This document shows positions 45,572 through 56,116 of a DNA stretch of 64,000 nt, in pieces. The position numbers and the translations under genes were made by a program. The notes below the pieces were generated by a model. The model searched no databases. It worked only from the letters and a program-made list of their open reading frames with translations, and was not told where the DNA came from. The stretch lies in assembly GCA_023336205.1 (NCBI GenBank), contig JALQCR010000007.1, positions 1 to 64,000 of the forward strand. The letters are read 5' to 3'. The first letter of the stretch is position 1; each line of letters opens with the position of its first letter. Source of the DNA: Pseudanabaena sp. Salubria-1 (GTDB lineage Bacteria > Cyanobacteriota > Cyanobacteriia > Pseudanabaenales > Pseudanabaenaceae).

Positions 45572-48520
45572 ATGTTTGCCAACAGTAATGCTATCCAAGA
45601 TCTCATTGAGCGTATCCCCTTATTCCAAAATCTTGATCACTCGATCGTCAAAGAAATAAGCGATCGCCTTCAGCCATTGCGCTATCGGATGGGGCAAATA
45701 ATCTTGCGTCGAGAGACTATGCCAGCGCAAGTATTATTTCTATGGGAAGGGCAAGCAAGGCTATTGGTGCAAATACCAAAGGCGACATCACCTAGGACTT
45801 TAGAAACCCTTAAAACTGGCGCGGTAATCGGATGGGCGAGTTTGATCCGTGATTTGCCCTGCGAAACGGCGATCGCTTCTGTTGAAAGCACTTTTTTATC
45901 CTTAGAAGCAACAGATTTTTTACAACTTTGCGATCGATTTCCTACTCTTAAGAAGGCTTTTATCTCCCAAGTTTCACCAGCAGAAGTATTTGATCTATTT
46001 GCGATCGAGATGGATCGCCGTGCTCAGTCTCCTAAAGATTTTATAGAGCAGGCTCGCAATGCATGGCAAGATGCGCGAGTTCTGACTTTACCTGCGGGGA
46101 AAAATTCAATCCCGCCGCTTGATCCTGATTTTGTATGGCTCGTTAGCGGTGGACAAAATATCACAATTCCTTTGGGAACAAGAGTTGAACCAAATCGCAC
46201 TGTTTTTGAGCTTCCAGAGTCTAGCTATTTGCGTTTAATTGGTTTGCGCGATGATTTTGCCGTTACTACGGAAATAGTGACCGAATTACCAGCCCATCCT
46301 ACCGCCTTCGATATTCCCTATGCTCCTGATTTGCCGACTATTAGCGATCGCGGCGATCATAAGCCTCAAGACTATCCATATATCTATGGGCGTGGTCCCA
46401 TTGATGCGTCAGTCGCTTGTTTTGAGATGTTAGCAAAATATTGGAGTATGCCCTTTAATCGACATGTGATCAAACGAGCGATCATCAATCAATATGATCG
46501 TTCTCAAAGCATCTCTTTGCAGTTATGCGGCATGATCACTGAGCTAATGGGACTAAATGGACAGTTGGTAACGATTCCTGCGAGTGCCATTAGTCAGGTT
46601 CCCACACCAGCTTTATTACCTTGGCAAGATACCTTTGCGGTACTTTACAAAACTAGCGATCGCGAACAGGTACTAGGTATTCCTGAACAGGGAATAGTCA
46701 TTAAGAAAACTGCTCAATTTGCCGATCTTTGGGGCGAATCGGGACAGATTCTGCTGATTCAACCGACTAAGGATACTCCCCAACAAAAATTTGGTCTATC
46801 TTGGTTTTTGCCATCCCTCAAGCGTTATCGCAATCCCTTAATTACAGTTTTGGTTGCCTCCTTCTTTGTGCAGTTATTGGGATTGGCAAATCCTCTGATC
46901 ACCCAAGTAATTATTGATAAAGTAATTCTGCAAAACTCCCTGCCATCCTTAAATATTCTAGGCATCCTCCTCTTAACGATCGCTTTCTTTGAAGCCTTAA
47001 TTACCGCACTGCGAACCTATTTGTTTGTAAATACAACTAATCGCATTGACTTAACCCTCGGTTCCGAAACTATTGATCATCTGGTCAGATTACCTTTGCG
47101 CTATTTTGAAAAGCGATCGGTGGGAGAACTATCGAGCCGTATCGGTGAGCTGGAAAATATTCGTCAATTTTTGACAGGGACAGCCCTTACTGTTGTTCTT
47201 GATGCGGTATTTTCTGTCGTTTATATCGTGGTAATGATTTGCTATAGCTGGCTCTTGACTTTGGTAGCTTTAGGAACTGTACCGTTGTTTGCACTGCTGA
47301 CCTTTATCGTTGCCCCGATCGTCAGGACGCAGCTGCGTAGTAAAGCTGAACGTAATGCTGCAACTCAGTCTTATTTAGTGGAAGTTGTTTCAGGCATTCA
47401 GACTGTTAAGGCGCAAAGTATCGAGTTGCAGTCACGGTGGGAATGGCAACGTCGTTATGCTCGCTATGTTTCCGATGGATTTAAGACCGTGGTAACTTCC
47501 ACAACTGCGGGTTCCATGAGTCAGTTTTTAAATCAGTTCTCTAACCTATTGCTGCTTTGGGTTGGGGCTTTTTTGGTGCTGGATGGCAAACTATCTCTAG
47601 GACAGCTAATCGCGTTTCGGATTATTGCAGGTTACACGACATCGCCACTTTTGCGTTTGATTCAACTTTGGCAAAATTTCCAAGAAACTGCGCTCTCATT
47701 GGAACGACTCAGCGATATTATTAATCATCCCCAAGAGCAGGAAGAAGCAGGTCGGCGCAATATTCCAATGCCTGCAATTAAAGGAGCAGTGCGCTATGAG
47801 AATGTCAATTTCCGTTTTAATCCTAATGGACCTTTGCAGCTAAATAACGTTAATTTAGATGTTCCTCATGGTCAATTTGTCGGCGTTGTCGGTACTAGTG
47901 GAGCGGGTAAAAGCACCCTGACTAAGTTAATGTCACGGCTCTATGAACCTGAGGCTGGCCGAATTTTTATCGATGAGTATGATATTGGCAAAGTAGAGCT
48001 TTATTCATTGCGGCGACAGATAGGTGTCGTTTTGCAAGATACCTTGCTATTTGATGGTACGGTGCAGCAAAACATTGCGTTGACCAATCCTGATGCTACG
48101 CCCGAAGAGATTGTGGCTGCCGCACAAACAGCTTGCGCCCATGACTTCATTATGCAACTCCCTCAAGGCTACGAGTCTCGAGTCGGTGAGCGGGGAGCTT
48201 CTCTTTCTGGTGGACAAAGACAAAGGATTGCGATCGCACGTACGATTTTGCAAAAACCGCAATTACTAATTTTAGATGAAGCGACTAGCGCTCTTGATTA
48301 CAATACTGAGCGTCAAGTCTGTCTAAATCTTGCAGATGAGTTTCGCGGACGTACGGTTTTCTTTATTACCCATCGCCTTGCTACGATCCATAGTGCTGAC
48401 TTGATTTTATTGATGGATAAAGGGAGGGTTGCTGAACAGGGCACTCATTTAGAGTTAATGGCTTTGCAAGATCGCTATTTCTGTTTATATCGCCAACAAG
48501 AAGCAGCAGGTGATTCTTAA
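45572..48520 (+). CDS. type I secretion ABC exporter with cNMP-binding and C39-like domains
   Basis: This 982-residue exporter of the HlyB/HetC-like type has, in order: a cyclic-nucleotide-binding fold (about residues 15-135), a linker, a C39-peptidase-like domain (about 265-400, with ASVACFEMLAKYW holding a Cys), a six-helix membrane domain (about 415-700) and an ATPase domain with VVGTSGAGKST, LSGGQRQRIAIA, LLILDEATSALD and FITHRLATI. It pumps unfolded proteins straight to the outside with HlyD and a TolC-type channel. The C39-like domain may cleave leader peptides or only dock clients; the full catalytic set is not evident. It is followed by hlyD. Confidence 0.9.
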   Translation: MFANSNAIQDLIERIPLFQNLDHSIVKEISDRLQPLRYRMGQIILRRETMPAQVLFLWEGQARLLVQIPKATSPRTLETLKTGAVIGWASLIRDLPCETAIASVESTFLSLEATDFLQLCDRFPTLKKAFISQVSPAEVFDLFAIEMDRRAQSPKDFIEQARNAWQDARVLTLPAGKNSIPPLDPDFVWLVSGGQNITIPLGTRVEPNRTVFELPESSYLRLIGLRDDFAVTTEIVTELPAHPTAFDIPYAPDLPTISDRGDHKPQDYPYIYGRGPIDASVACFEMLAKYWSMPFNRHVIKRAIINQYDRSQSISLQLCGMITELMGLNGQLVTIPASAISQVPTPALLPWQDTFAVLYKTSDREQVLGIPEQGIVIKKTAQFADLWGESGQILLIQPTKDTPQQKFGLSWFLPSLKRYRNPLITVLVASFFVQLLGLANPLITQVIIDKVILQNSLPSLNILGILLLTIAFFEALITALRTYLFVNTTNRIDLTLGSETIDHLVRLPLRYFEKRSVGELSSRIGELENIRQFLTGTALTVVLDAVFSVVYIVVMICYSWLLTLVALGTVPLFALLTFIVAPIVRTQLRSKAERNAATQSYLVEVVSGIQTVKAQSIELQSRWEWQRRYARYVSDGFKTVVTSTTAGSMSQFLNQFSNLLLLWVGAFLVLDGKLSLGQLIAFRIIAGYTTSPLLRLIQLWQNFQETALSLERLSDIINHPQEQEEAGRRNIPMPAIKGAVRYENVNFRFNPNGPLQLNNVNLDVPHGQFVGVVGTSGAGKSTLTKLMSRLYEPEAGRIFIDEYDIGKVELYSLRRQIGVVLQDTLLFDGTVQQNIALTNPDATPEEIVAAAQTACAHDFIMQLPQGYESRVGERGASLSGGQRQRIAIARTILQKPQLLILDEATSALDYNTERQVCLNLADEFRGRTVFFITHRLATIHSADLILLMDKGRVAEQGTHLELMALQDRYFCLYRQQEAAGDS

Positions 48521-48572
48521 AACCCAGAAGTGAGTGGCGGTGCTCTGCGACCCCACTCATTTCTGGGTTTTA
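48518..48572. repeat. imperfect hairpin between exporter and adaptor genes
   Basis: About 20-nt arms (TAAAACCCAGAA and complement at the base) have a few mismatches. It starts at the exporter stop; the adaptor gene begins 40 bp later, so it may set the ratio of the two products. Confidence 0.7.
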
Positions 48573-48611
48573 GCACATTGAGACTAACGATAAAATAAAG
48601 GTAAAAAGATC

Positions 48612-50159
48612 ATGACAAATAATAACGGCAATCAACCAACTCCAAAATTAGCAAAGATCTCTCCCGAAGATATAGTCTCTAATGATGGTCTGGAGAAACC
48701 TACTAGCGCGATCGTCAAAAAAAGTAATTTCGATCAACCCTTAGCCTTGAGTCAGTCACCGAAATGGATTCCTGCTATTTTATGGACATTAGTTGGCTCA
48801 GTGACGGTGGCAATTATTTGGGCTTCGGTAGCAAAAATTGAAGAATCAATCCCTGCTCAGGGCAAACTCGAACCACAGGGAGCAGTGAAGGAAGTACGTA
48901 TTCCTGCTAATGGTGTACTTAAGGAAGTATTGATTAAAGATGGACAGAAAGTCAAAGAAGGCGAAGTACTATTGCGAATTGATGAAACTGTAGCGAAGTC
49001 TCAGCTTGAATCATTGCAAAAATTACGCAAAAATCTCCAGCAAGAAAATCAGTTTTATCGCGAAGTCCTTAATGGAAAAACTTCAGAAATTGATGGAGCA
49101 ACAGTGAGTGCAGTCCCTGTAGAATTTTTTGCCCTAGCTCGAAATCGCGAAGCATTAATGACAGAAATGCAACTGTATCGGATGCAGGTTAATGGTAGTG
49201 GTGCAAATTTAACAGGCGATCAGCAGGATCGTCTCATCGCTTCAAGAGCCGAACTAGACTCGCGATCGCAAGCTGCTGAAGCAAATATTGCTCAATCGCT
49301 CGAACAATTAAATCAAACTCGGATTAACCGCGCTAGCAAAGCAAACACCTTGGCGATCGATACCAGAATTCTTGGCGATCTAGAAACTGCTGTTAAAGAA
49401 GGAGCGATTTCCCGTGTCCAATACCTCAAACAACAACAACAGGTAATCGCTTTGGAGTCGGAAATTCAGCAGTTGTCACTGGAAGAGCAGCGAATTCAGT
49501 CAGCGATCGCTGAGGGACAAGCCAGACTAAATAATACCTTTGACATTACTCGCAAGGAGTTGACTAGCCAAATTGCCGACAATACAAAACGTATTGCCGA
49601 AATCGATAGTCAATTTACCAAAGCCCTAGTGGACAATACTAAGAGACTTGCAGAAATAGAAGGTCAAATCCAGCAAGCAGAAGTGATCCTCAAAAACCAA
49701 GAACTCCGCGCTCCAGCATCTGGCACAGTATTTGACCTGAAAGCAGGGCTGGGATATGTAGCAAACCCGAACGCTGGAGAAGTTGTCTTAAAAATCGTGC
49801 CAGATGAGATGCTCATAGTGAAGGTGTTTATTGGCAATCAAGACATTGGTTTTGTGAAAGAAGGAATGGCGGTAGATGTCAGAATTGACTCTTTCCCTTT
49901 CACCGAGTTTGGCGATGTGAAAGGCAAATTAATCTCGATAGGTTCGGATGCCTTGCCACCTGACCAAAATAATCCAACCTATCGATTTCCTGCAAAGGTG
50001 CAGCTTGAGAAGCAATACCTAGAGACGAATGGACGCAAAATCAATTTGCAGTCAGGCATGTCTCTAACTGCAAATATCAAAATCCGCGATCGCACAGTCA
50101 TGAGCCTATTCACAGATTTCTTTGTCACAAATACTGAAAAGCTTAAATTTGTCCGCTAA
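48612..50159 (+). CDS. HlyD-family secretion adaptor
   Basis: This 515-residue membrane-fusion protein has a cytosolic N-terminus, one membrane helix (about residues 55-75, WIPAILWTLVGSVTVAIIWA), a lipoyl half (GVLKEVLIKDGQKVKEGEVL), long coiled coils (about 125-355) with two copies of an IADNTKRIAEID-like unit, the second lipoyl half (LRAPASGTVFDLKAGLGYV) and a beta-barrel. It bridges the exporter to an outer-membrane channel. Such a channel gene is not in the window. ATG 48612 follows AAAGG. Confidence 0.92.
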   Translation: MTNNNGNQPTPKLAKISPEDIVSNDGLEKPTSAIVKKSNFDQPLALSQSPKWIPAILWTLVGSVTVAIIWASVAKIEESIPAQGKLEPQGAVKEVRIPANGVLKEVLIKDGQKVKEGEVLLRIDETVAKSQLESLQKLRKNLQQENQFYREVLNGKTSEIDGATVSAVPVEFFALARNREALMTEMQLYRMQVNGSGANLTGDQQDRLIASRAELDSRSQAAEANIAQSLEQLNQTRINRASKANTLAIDTRILGDLETAVKEGAISRVQYLKQQQQVIALESEIQQLSLEEQRIQSAIAEGQARLNNTFDITRKELTSQIADNTKRIAEIDSQFTKALVDNTKRLAEIEGQIQQAEVILKNQELRAPASGTVFDLKAGLGYVANPNAGEVVLKIVPDEMLIVKVFIGNQDIGFVKEGMAVDVRIDSFPFTEFGDVKGKLISIGSDALPPDQNNPTYRFPAKVQLEKQYLETNGRKINLQSGMSLTANIKIRDRTVMSLFTDFFVTNTEKLKFVR

Positions 50160-50370
50160 ATAAATTTTATATAACTTTTTGATAACCTTTCCCTGTTTAC
50201 ATGCTGAATTCTTTAGGATAGCCTTGTTCTAGTTGCAACATTAAAGGTCAGCGATCGCATAGCAATAACGAAATTGCCGTTATACAGTTATGCTCGGGGG
50301 AGAGCGCTAATCTGGATTTTGTTAGCTAAGAAATACGGGGCTAAACAATTACACCAGCAGGGAAAATATT

Positions 50371-51996
50371 ATGTCTGACAGCCAAAATGCAGGCTCAACC
50401 TTTGGTTTGGGAAATTATGGGGAGAACGCTTCTGTTTTTGGAGCTACTCAACTTCTAGGTATCTTAGGACGTGTTCAGTCCAAACTCCAACAAGCTGCTA
50501 ATAGTTCCGATTTATTTGCACAAGTCTTTGGGGACAAGGCGAATACGGCGGAGATACAGGCGGTGCGATCGCAATGGTCTGTAGGAGATTTCAGTCAGCT
50601 ACCATCAGTACAGATACTTTCGGCTGCCAATACAAATGGTGCTTTTGGGGCATATGCCAGTTCCACCCAAACAGTTTATCTATCTGAAACTCTATTTCAA
50701 TCTAATGCTGCACCAACTGATTCATTACTAGGTGTAGTAGGTGTTCTAGTCGAAGAAACTTTTCATTGGCTAGATGATCGGGTGGGTAATGATACAGATG
50801 GGGATGAAGGTGAACTGGCTCGAAATTTGATATTTGATTCTAATCTGAGTGGTGCTGAATTAACTCGTATAGAATCAGAGAATGACAGTGGGCTAATTGC
50901 GCTGAATGGGCAAACAATATCTGTTGAGATGAATGATACGTTATCTACTGCGATTAACTTGGGAACTTTAAACACAGTTACTACATACAGAAGTGGTTGG
51001 GTTGGCACGTATCGAGAGTGGTGGGGGGATAACTGGGTTCCTAACGACTATTATCGTTTTAGCCTGAACAGCACTGCGAAGATCGATTTGAAATTGATGA
51101 ATTTAGAAAATGATGTTGATTTATATCTATTAAATTCTAATGGTAATGTCATTCAATCTTCAGTGAGATCGGGCAGATCTGAAGATACCATTTCTACTCA
51201 ATTGGCTTCAGGCAATTATTTTATTCAAGTCAAACAGTACAGCCGTAATAGTGGTAACAGCAGATATGACTTGAGTATAAATTCAATTTTAATTCCTCCC
51301 GATAATGCTGGTAACAATTTAGGATCGGCGCGTAACATTGGTGCTTTAGGTACTAGTAACCCTAGTTACTTTGATTGGGTAGGGTCTCAAGATCGAGATG
51401 ATTATTATAGATTTAATCTCAATGGGAACCGCGATCTGCGTTTGAGTTTAACGGGTTTGTCATCTGATGCAGACTTACAGGTGTTGAATAGTTCTGGCAC
51501 TGTTATTGGTCGTTCACTCAATAGCAACAGTAGCGCAGAGTCAATTAATCTTAACAACTTAGGTGCTGGCACTTACTATGCGAGGGTCTATCAGCATCGC
51601 GGAGATACTAATTACACTCTCAGCTTAAGAGCAGAAGATCGCGCTCAGCAGTTTATTCCTGTCGTCAGTCAGCTTTATCGAGATATTCACAACCGTGAAT
51701 CAGATGCAAGTGGATTGCAGCACTGGACACAGCAAATGGCTTCTGGGTTGAATCTGGCGCAGGTACGTTCTGCTTTTGCTAATAGCACTGAAGGTAGAAA
51801 CAATGTGAATGCAGCCTACCAAAATGTGTTAATGCGTAACGCAGATTCTGGAGGTCTACAGAACTACGTGAATGCACTAGCAAATGGCTCAACACTTCGA
51901 CAAGTCTATGAAAGCATTGCAAATAGCACCGAAGCTCGCTCTAACTTCTGGACGGCTCAGTACTACACTTTAGTTTGGACTAATGGGCAGGTATGA
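50371..51996 (+). pseudogene. PPC/DUF4214 secreted protein, 3' end cut by IS
   Basis: The frame from ATG 50371 gives an N-terminal region with VLVEETFHWLDDRVGNDTDG followed by DEGE (about residues 120-150), a block common in cyanobacterial exoproteins and resembling a weak metalloprotease site. Two PPC domains follow (about 190-305 and 312-425, each with DxYRF...DVDLYLL/DADLQVL), then a DUF4214 region (about 430-535, ANSTEGRNNVNAAYQNVLMR). The last nine or so residues come from IS sequence starting at 51967, so the native end is lost. No signal peptide is present, as expected for a type I client; the exporter pair lies just upstream. Confidence 0.8.
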
Positions 51997-52435
51997 GAGA
52001 GGAACCAAAAGACACGAGAAAATTGAGCAGGAGCTTGCAATAGCAAAATCCAGCTCAAAATTGAGAAGAGAAGCAGAACCTAAATGGCAATTGGATGGGT
52101 TGGCGGAGGAGTCTTTTCAGTTTTCTTTCTTTTTGAGGCGTGTTTTTTAACAGTCGGATAGCGAATACGAGGAGGAAGGCGATCGCCTAAGGAGCGTCCG
52201 GGCGATTTACCGCGTAGTTTAGGAGGGATTGCAGGAGTACCAATCGCGGCAATAATTACCGCAAATGATTGAGCGACACGACCAGGAGCAAGATTATCCT
52301 GAGGAGACTGCCAAGGTAAAGGAGCATCAACACAATCGAGACGAGCGAACCAAAGTTGCCAAGTCATTAAAGGCATCAAAGCACTCCAACGCTCAGCCGC
52401 CTGAGTAGAGGTAATCTGGGGCAGAGTCCAATGTA
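51967..52435 (-). mobile_element. truncated IS copy (right end only), inverted
   Basis: These 469 bp are the exact reverse complement of 53493-53961 as far as read, i.e. the last third of the full IS that follows. They encode the C-terminal part of the transposase on the minus strand (ending at 52080) with no start. With the full copy they form a very large inverted repeat. Confidence 0.9.
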
Positions 52436-53961
52436 CTGGACTTTAGACTAAAAAGAAGAAAAGAAAGGCAGGAAGTGAATGTCACAAACTGCCAAAAGAG
52501 CAATGATCAATAAACCAAATTGACATTGACTACTATGATTTTCCAAAAATTACAAGAATTTCGCAAGTCGATATATGAATACCTAGGAACAGGAAAAGAT
52601 GCAGTATTTGAATTAATGGATGCCGTCCTGACAAGTCCGAGCATTAGCTCGTATGTGAGTCTGTCAATGAATCCATTATTTCGGCGAAAATGGTCAAGTA
52701 TTTATGAGGGACTGCGCGATAGCCGACCAGCAAGAGGAAAGTTGATGAAACTAATGGTGCAAGAGATCCCAACCGAAGAGCAACCTTGTCTGGCTGGAGA
52801 TAATAGCGTGTGGTTGCGACCAGATGCGGAAACGCTGAAGGAAAGAGGATTCCATCATGGCAAAGACGAAAGTATCGGCGTAGGACAAAGCTACAGCACG
52901 TTGGCGTGGATTCCCGAAGCAAGTGGGAGTTGGGCGCTACCGATAAAACATGAGCGGATCACCAGTTTCGAGACTCCTGTGAGTAAAGCTGCCTTCCAAC
53001 TCAAACAAGTCACAAAGCAGTTAAGCGTACGCCCCCTAGCTGTCTATGACCGAGGATATGGGAATGCAAGTTTTGTGAAAGCAACAGCGAATATTGAGGC
53101 GGATTTATTACTACGTTTGGCATCTAATCGCTGTGTTTGGGGAGTTCCGTCTGCCTATAGCGGTCGTGGTGCACCTTGTAAACATGGGCATAAATTCAAA
53201 CTGAATGCCCCAGAAACTTGGGCTGGGGCAGCCACCACTATAGAAATTACAGACCCAAAAATAGGTCGGGTACGGGTAACTTATTGGCGTGACTTTCATT
53301 TCCGTACTTCTCCAGAAAGACCGATGCAGATTTTTAGAATTGAGGTGATTGAACCCTTGGGGCGCAACCGTAAGTTTCAGCCCATGTGGTTGGCTTGGTT
53401 GGGTAAAACTATGCCTGCTTTGGAAACTCTTTGGTTAAAATACTTGCGTCGCTTTGCCATAGAGCATTGGTATCGTTTTGCCAAGCAACGGTTACATTGG
53501 ACTCTGCCCCAGATTACCTCTACTCAGGCGGCTGAGCGTTGGAGTGCTTTGATGCCTTTAATGACTTGGCAACTTTGGTTCGCTCGTCTCGATTGTGTTG
53601 ATGCTCCTTTACCTTGGCAGTCTCCTCAGGATAATCTTGCTCCTGGTCGTGTCGCTCAATCATTTGCGGTAATTATTGCCGCGATTGGTACTCCTGCAAT
53701 CCCTCCTAAACTACGCGGTAAATCGCCCGGACGCTCCTTAGGCGATCGCCTTCCTCCTCGTATTCGCTATCCGACTGTTAAAAAACACGCCTCAAAAAGA
53801 AAGAAAACTGAAAAGACTCCTCCGCCAACCCATCCAATTGCCATTTAGGTTCTGCTTCTCTTCTCAATTTTGAGCTGGATTTTGCTATTGCAATCTCCTG
53901 CTCAATTTTCTCGTGTCTTTTGGTTCCTCTCTCATACCTGCCCATTAGTCCAAACTAAAGT
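52435..53961 (+). mobile_element. full IS copy (IS701/IS4-like transposase type)
   Basis: The left end is set by comparison with the copy beginning at 63459: both start (A)CTGGACTTTAGACTAA. The right end (ending ACTAAAGT) is set by comparison with the inverted fragment at 51967. The length is about 1,527 bp. The ends are only weakly inverted. No target duplication is seen, which fits a rearranged insertion. Confidence 0.85.
52535..53848 (+). CDS. DDE transposase
   Basis: This 437-residue transposase starts at ATG 52535 (IFQKLQEFRKSIYEYLG). The core shows AGDNSVWLRPDAETLKERGF (first Asp), PLAVYDRGYGNASF (second Asp) and the C-terminal RRFAIEHWYRFAKQRLHWTL (Glu). The pattern matches a cyanobacterial transposase group near IS701/IS4; the exact family is not certain. 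The last 60 residues are basic and Pro-rich. Confidence 0.88.
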   Translation: MIFQKLQEFRKSIYEYLGTGKDAVFELMDAVLTSPSISSYVSLSMNPLFRRKWSSIYEGLRDSRPARGKLMKLMVQEIPTEEQPCLAGDNSVWLRPDAETLKERGFHHGKDESIGVGQSYSTLAWIPEASGSWALPIKHERITSFETPVSKAAFQLKQVTKQLSVRPLAVYDRGYGNASFVKATANIEADLLLRLASNRCVWGVPSAYSGRGAPCKHGHKFKLNAPETWAGAATTIEITDPKIGRVRVTYWRDFHFRTSPERPMQIFRIEVIEPLGRNRKFQPMWLAWLGKTMPALETLWLKYLRRFAIEHWYRFAKQRLHWTLPQITSTQAAERWSALMPLMTWQLWFARLDCVDAPLPWQSPQDNLAPGRVAQSFAVIIAAIGTPAIPPKLRGKSPGRSLGDRLPPRIRYPTVKKHASKRKKTEKTPPPTHPIAI

Positions 53962-55071
53962 TTAAGTAATCGTAGTACTTTTAATCTCGCGCTCAGTAAT
54001 TTATCTGCTGATACTGGTCTACAACTAATTCGTGACAACAATGGTAATGGTGTCATTGACTCCTTTGATACAATTTTTAACCCTCCCCAAGAAAATCGAA
54101 ACCTCATTAGCGCAAATTTAGAATCAGGCTCCTACTTTGCTAGAGTATTTCAACGTGATTTCAATGCTAATACCAACTACACCCTGAACTTTTTAGCCGA
54201 CCTAAATTGGGGAACTATTTCAGGAATTAATGGATTTGGACAAACTCTTACTCATCAAATTGGATTTCAGCGAGTAAATGGTGCATCCACAGCAGTTAGC
54301 ACTTCTACAAAGACTTGGGTAGTTATTCATGGAATGAATGGTAACCCTAATGAAGGAGATATTAATCTTTTAGCTCGGGCTATAGACGGTTATGAGGATG
54401 GAGATCAGGTGTTTGCCTTAGACTGGTCTAGAGCTGCAAACAGTCCCCTGCTAATTTCTGGCATCGGAGCATCTTGGATTGAAACTGCCTCTAAATGGGC
54501 AGCAGATAAACTGACTGCTTGGGGGATTAGTGGTTTACAAATTAATATCGCTGGTCATAGTTTAGGTGCTTATGTTAGCGCAGAAATTGCAAAGCGAATC
54601 TCAGGAGGTATAAATTACCTGATCGCATTTGATCCAGCTAAAGCATTTCCAGGTGGGTATGCTTCAGAATCCGTTAATTTTAGTGCTAATTCTCAATGGT
54701 CTTGGGCTTTTTATACAAGTTCTATCGGTAACTCTGGTCGAGCTACAACTGCTGACGACTCTTTTACTATGGGTTTCGGGTTCAATAATCCTGACGATAA
54801 CCATGGTAATGGAATGGATCTATTTGCTTCTATGTTAGAGCGAAACCGAAATGATAGCATCAGCTCTCTATTCAAACTTAATAGACTGGGGCAAAGACTA
54901 TGGATGCTTGATCAGTTTGATGAAAATGGAGAGACGGGTAATGTATTTGGAGGGAAATACGAAGGACGCATAGAAGCTAAACTTGAAAATGGTCGATGGG
55001 TTCCTAAAACGTTCCTTTATCGTAGAGCTAATGCTAACTGGTGGGACTTTAACACAGTACTTAGGGCTTGA
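53962..55071 (+). pseudogene. secreted PPC-lipase, 5' end cut by IS
   Basis: The frame is open from the IS edge. It begins within a PPC domain (LSNRSTFNLALSNLSADTGL, with NGNGVIDSFDT and YFARVFQRD) and continues to a lipase-like alpha/beta hydrolase (TWVVIHGMNGNPNEGDINLL; nucleophile elbow GHSLG at about nt 54553; FDPA and DNHGNG for the likely Asp and His). The first ATG in frame is 54334, which leaves out the PPC part, but the coding signal clearly starts at the IS. The N-terminus is missing. It might once have been one gene with 50371-51966. It ends at TGA 55071. Confidence 0.8.
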
Positions 55072-55639
55072 TTTGGTAGGATGCGTTGCAATGTAACGCA
55101 GATCTTTTTCATACTAGTATTTGTGCGTTACTCTCCGCTAACATACACTACTGAAGTAAATGTGACAACAGGATAACTTGTTGATTTTTGTTTGATTTGA
55201 GATTAGACACTCCGAGCCCTTTGAGTTTAAAACTTGAGGGGCAATTTTTTTGTGATATGAGAGGCGATCATTGTTTTTTGGAGTGTGATCGCTGTTTTTG
55301 GAATGTGATCGTTGATTGATTTTTTGGAATACGATCACAGTTTGATTGTGATTTGTGCGATCGCCTTAAAAATTTAGTGTGTCTGACAGAAGTAGGCGAT
55401 CGCAGTTTGATTTGAGATGAGTTGCGATCGTTGGTTTGTGAAATCAGGGGTGATCGCTTTAAACATTTGGTGTTTCTGAGGAAATAGGCGATCGCTGTTT
55501 GATTTGAGATGAGATGCGATCGTTGGTTGGTGGAAGGAAAGTTCGATTGTTGGTTTATGGGGTGAGAGGGCGATCCTTGATAGTGGATATAGGGGTGATC
55601 GCTGGTTTATGCGGTGATGAGGCGATCGTGGATAAGTCT
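55072..55639. repeat. GATC/HIP1-rich degenerate repeat array
   Basis: Between 55266 and 55627 there are 13 GATC sites, most inside GCGATCGC or GTGATCGC variants, spaced mainly 20-39 bp. Two longer units are nearly the same (GTTTGATTTGAGATGAG at about 55404 and 55497). The first 190 bp hold nothing recognisable. Similar units recur at 55990-56040 and 57065-57118. Confidence 0.75.
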
Positions 55640-55915
55640 TTAATCTGCCTGATTACCGCGAATTAAAAAACGAACCTCTTCAAGTAGAACATTAAACCTT
55701 TGATCGCTTTCCGCTTGCCGTTGCTTCAATAAATCCATTTCCTCATCAAAACGATCCATTCTGCTTTGACTTTGTGCAGCGACCTGTAATAAAGCTTGGG
55801 CAGTTATTCTCAAACCATCTACACTATCTTTAACTTCAGTTACACTTTCCCTTAACTCAGTGACAGTTGAAGCTAATTCATCAAGCATTTCATCATTCCA
55901 ACGTTGCACAGTCAT
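55640..55915 (-). CDS. small coiled-coil protein
   Basis: This 91-residue hydrophilic protein is almost all helix: ELRESVTEVKDSVDGLRITA and MDRFDEEMDLLKQRQAESDQ show heptad patterns over about residues 10-85. It has no signal or membrane segment. Short proteins of this type are common in cyanobacteria and often follow accessory genes; the function is unknown. ATG 55915 is the start. It lies between blocks of the GATC-rich array. Confidence 0.65.
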   Translation of the reverse strand: MTVQRWNDEMLDELASTVTELRESVTEVKDSVDGLRITAQALLQVAAQSQSRMDRFDEEMDLLKQRQAESDQRFNVLLEEVRFLIRGNQAD

Positions 55916-56116
55916 AGTATCTTTTTGGTTATGAACTCGATACCAAACATTCTACAATATATCTACTTTTTCGGGTAATAGTCATTTTTGGGGCGATCGC
56001 TATTTGATTTGAGATGAGTTGTGATCGCTGATTGATGAGAGTAAAGAGGAGATGGCGAGTTTTGAGATCTGTTAAAATAGTGTTGAGCCATAGCTCCCAT
56101 CAACAAATAGTTAACC

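Noticed and set aside
55266..55627. Origin of replication, because of GATC clustering
   Set aside because: No DnaA boxes (TTATCCACA type) and no dnaA or dnaN gene nearby. HIP1 already makes cyanobacterial DNA rich in GATC.
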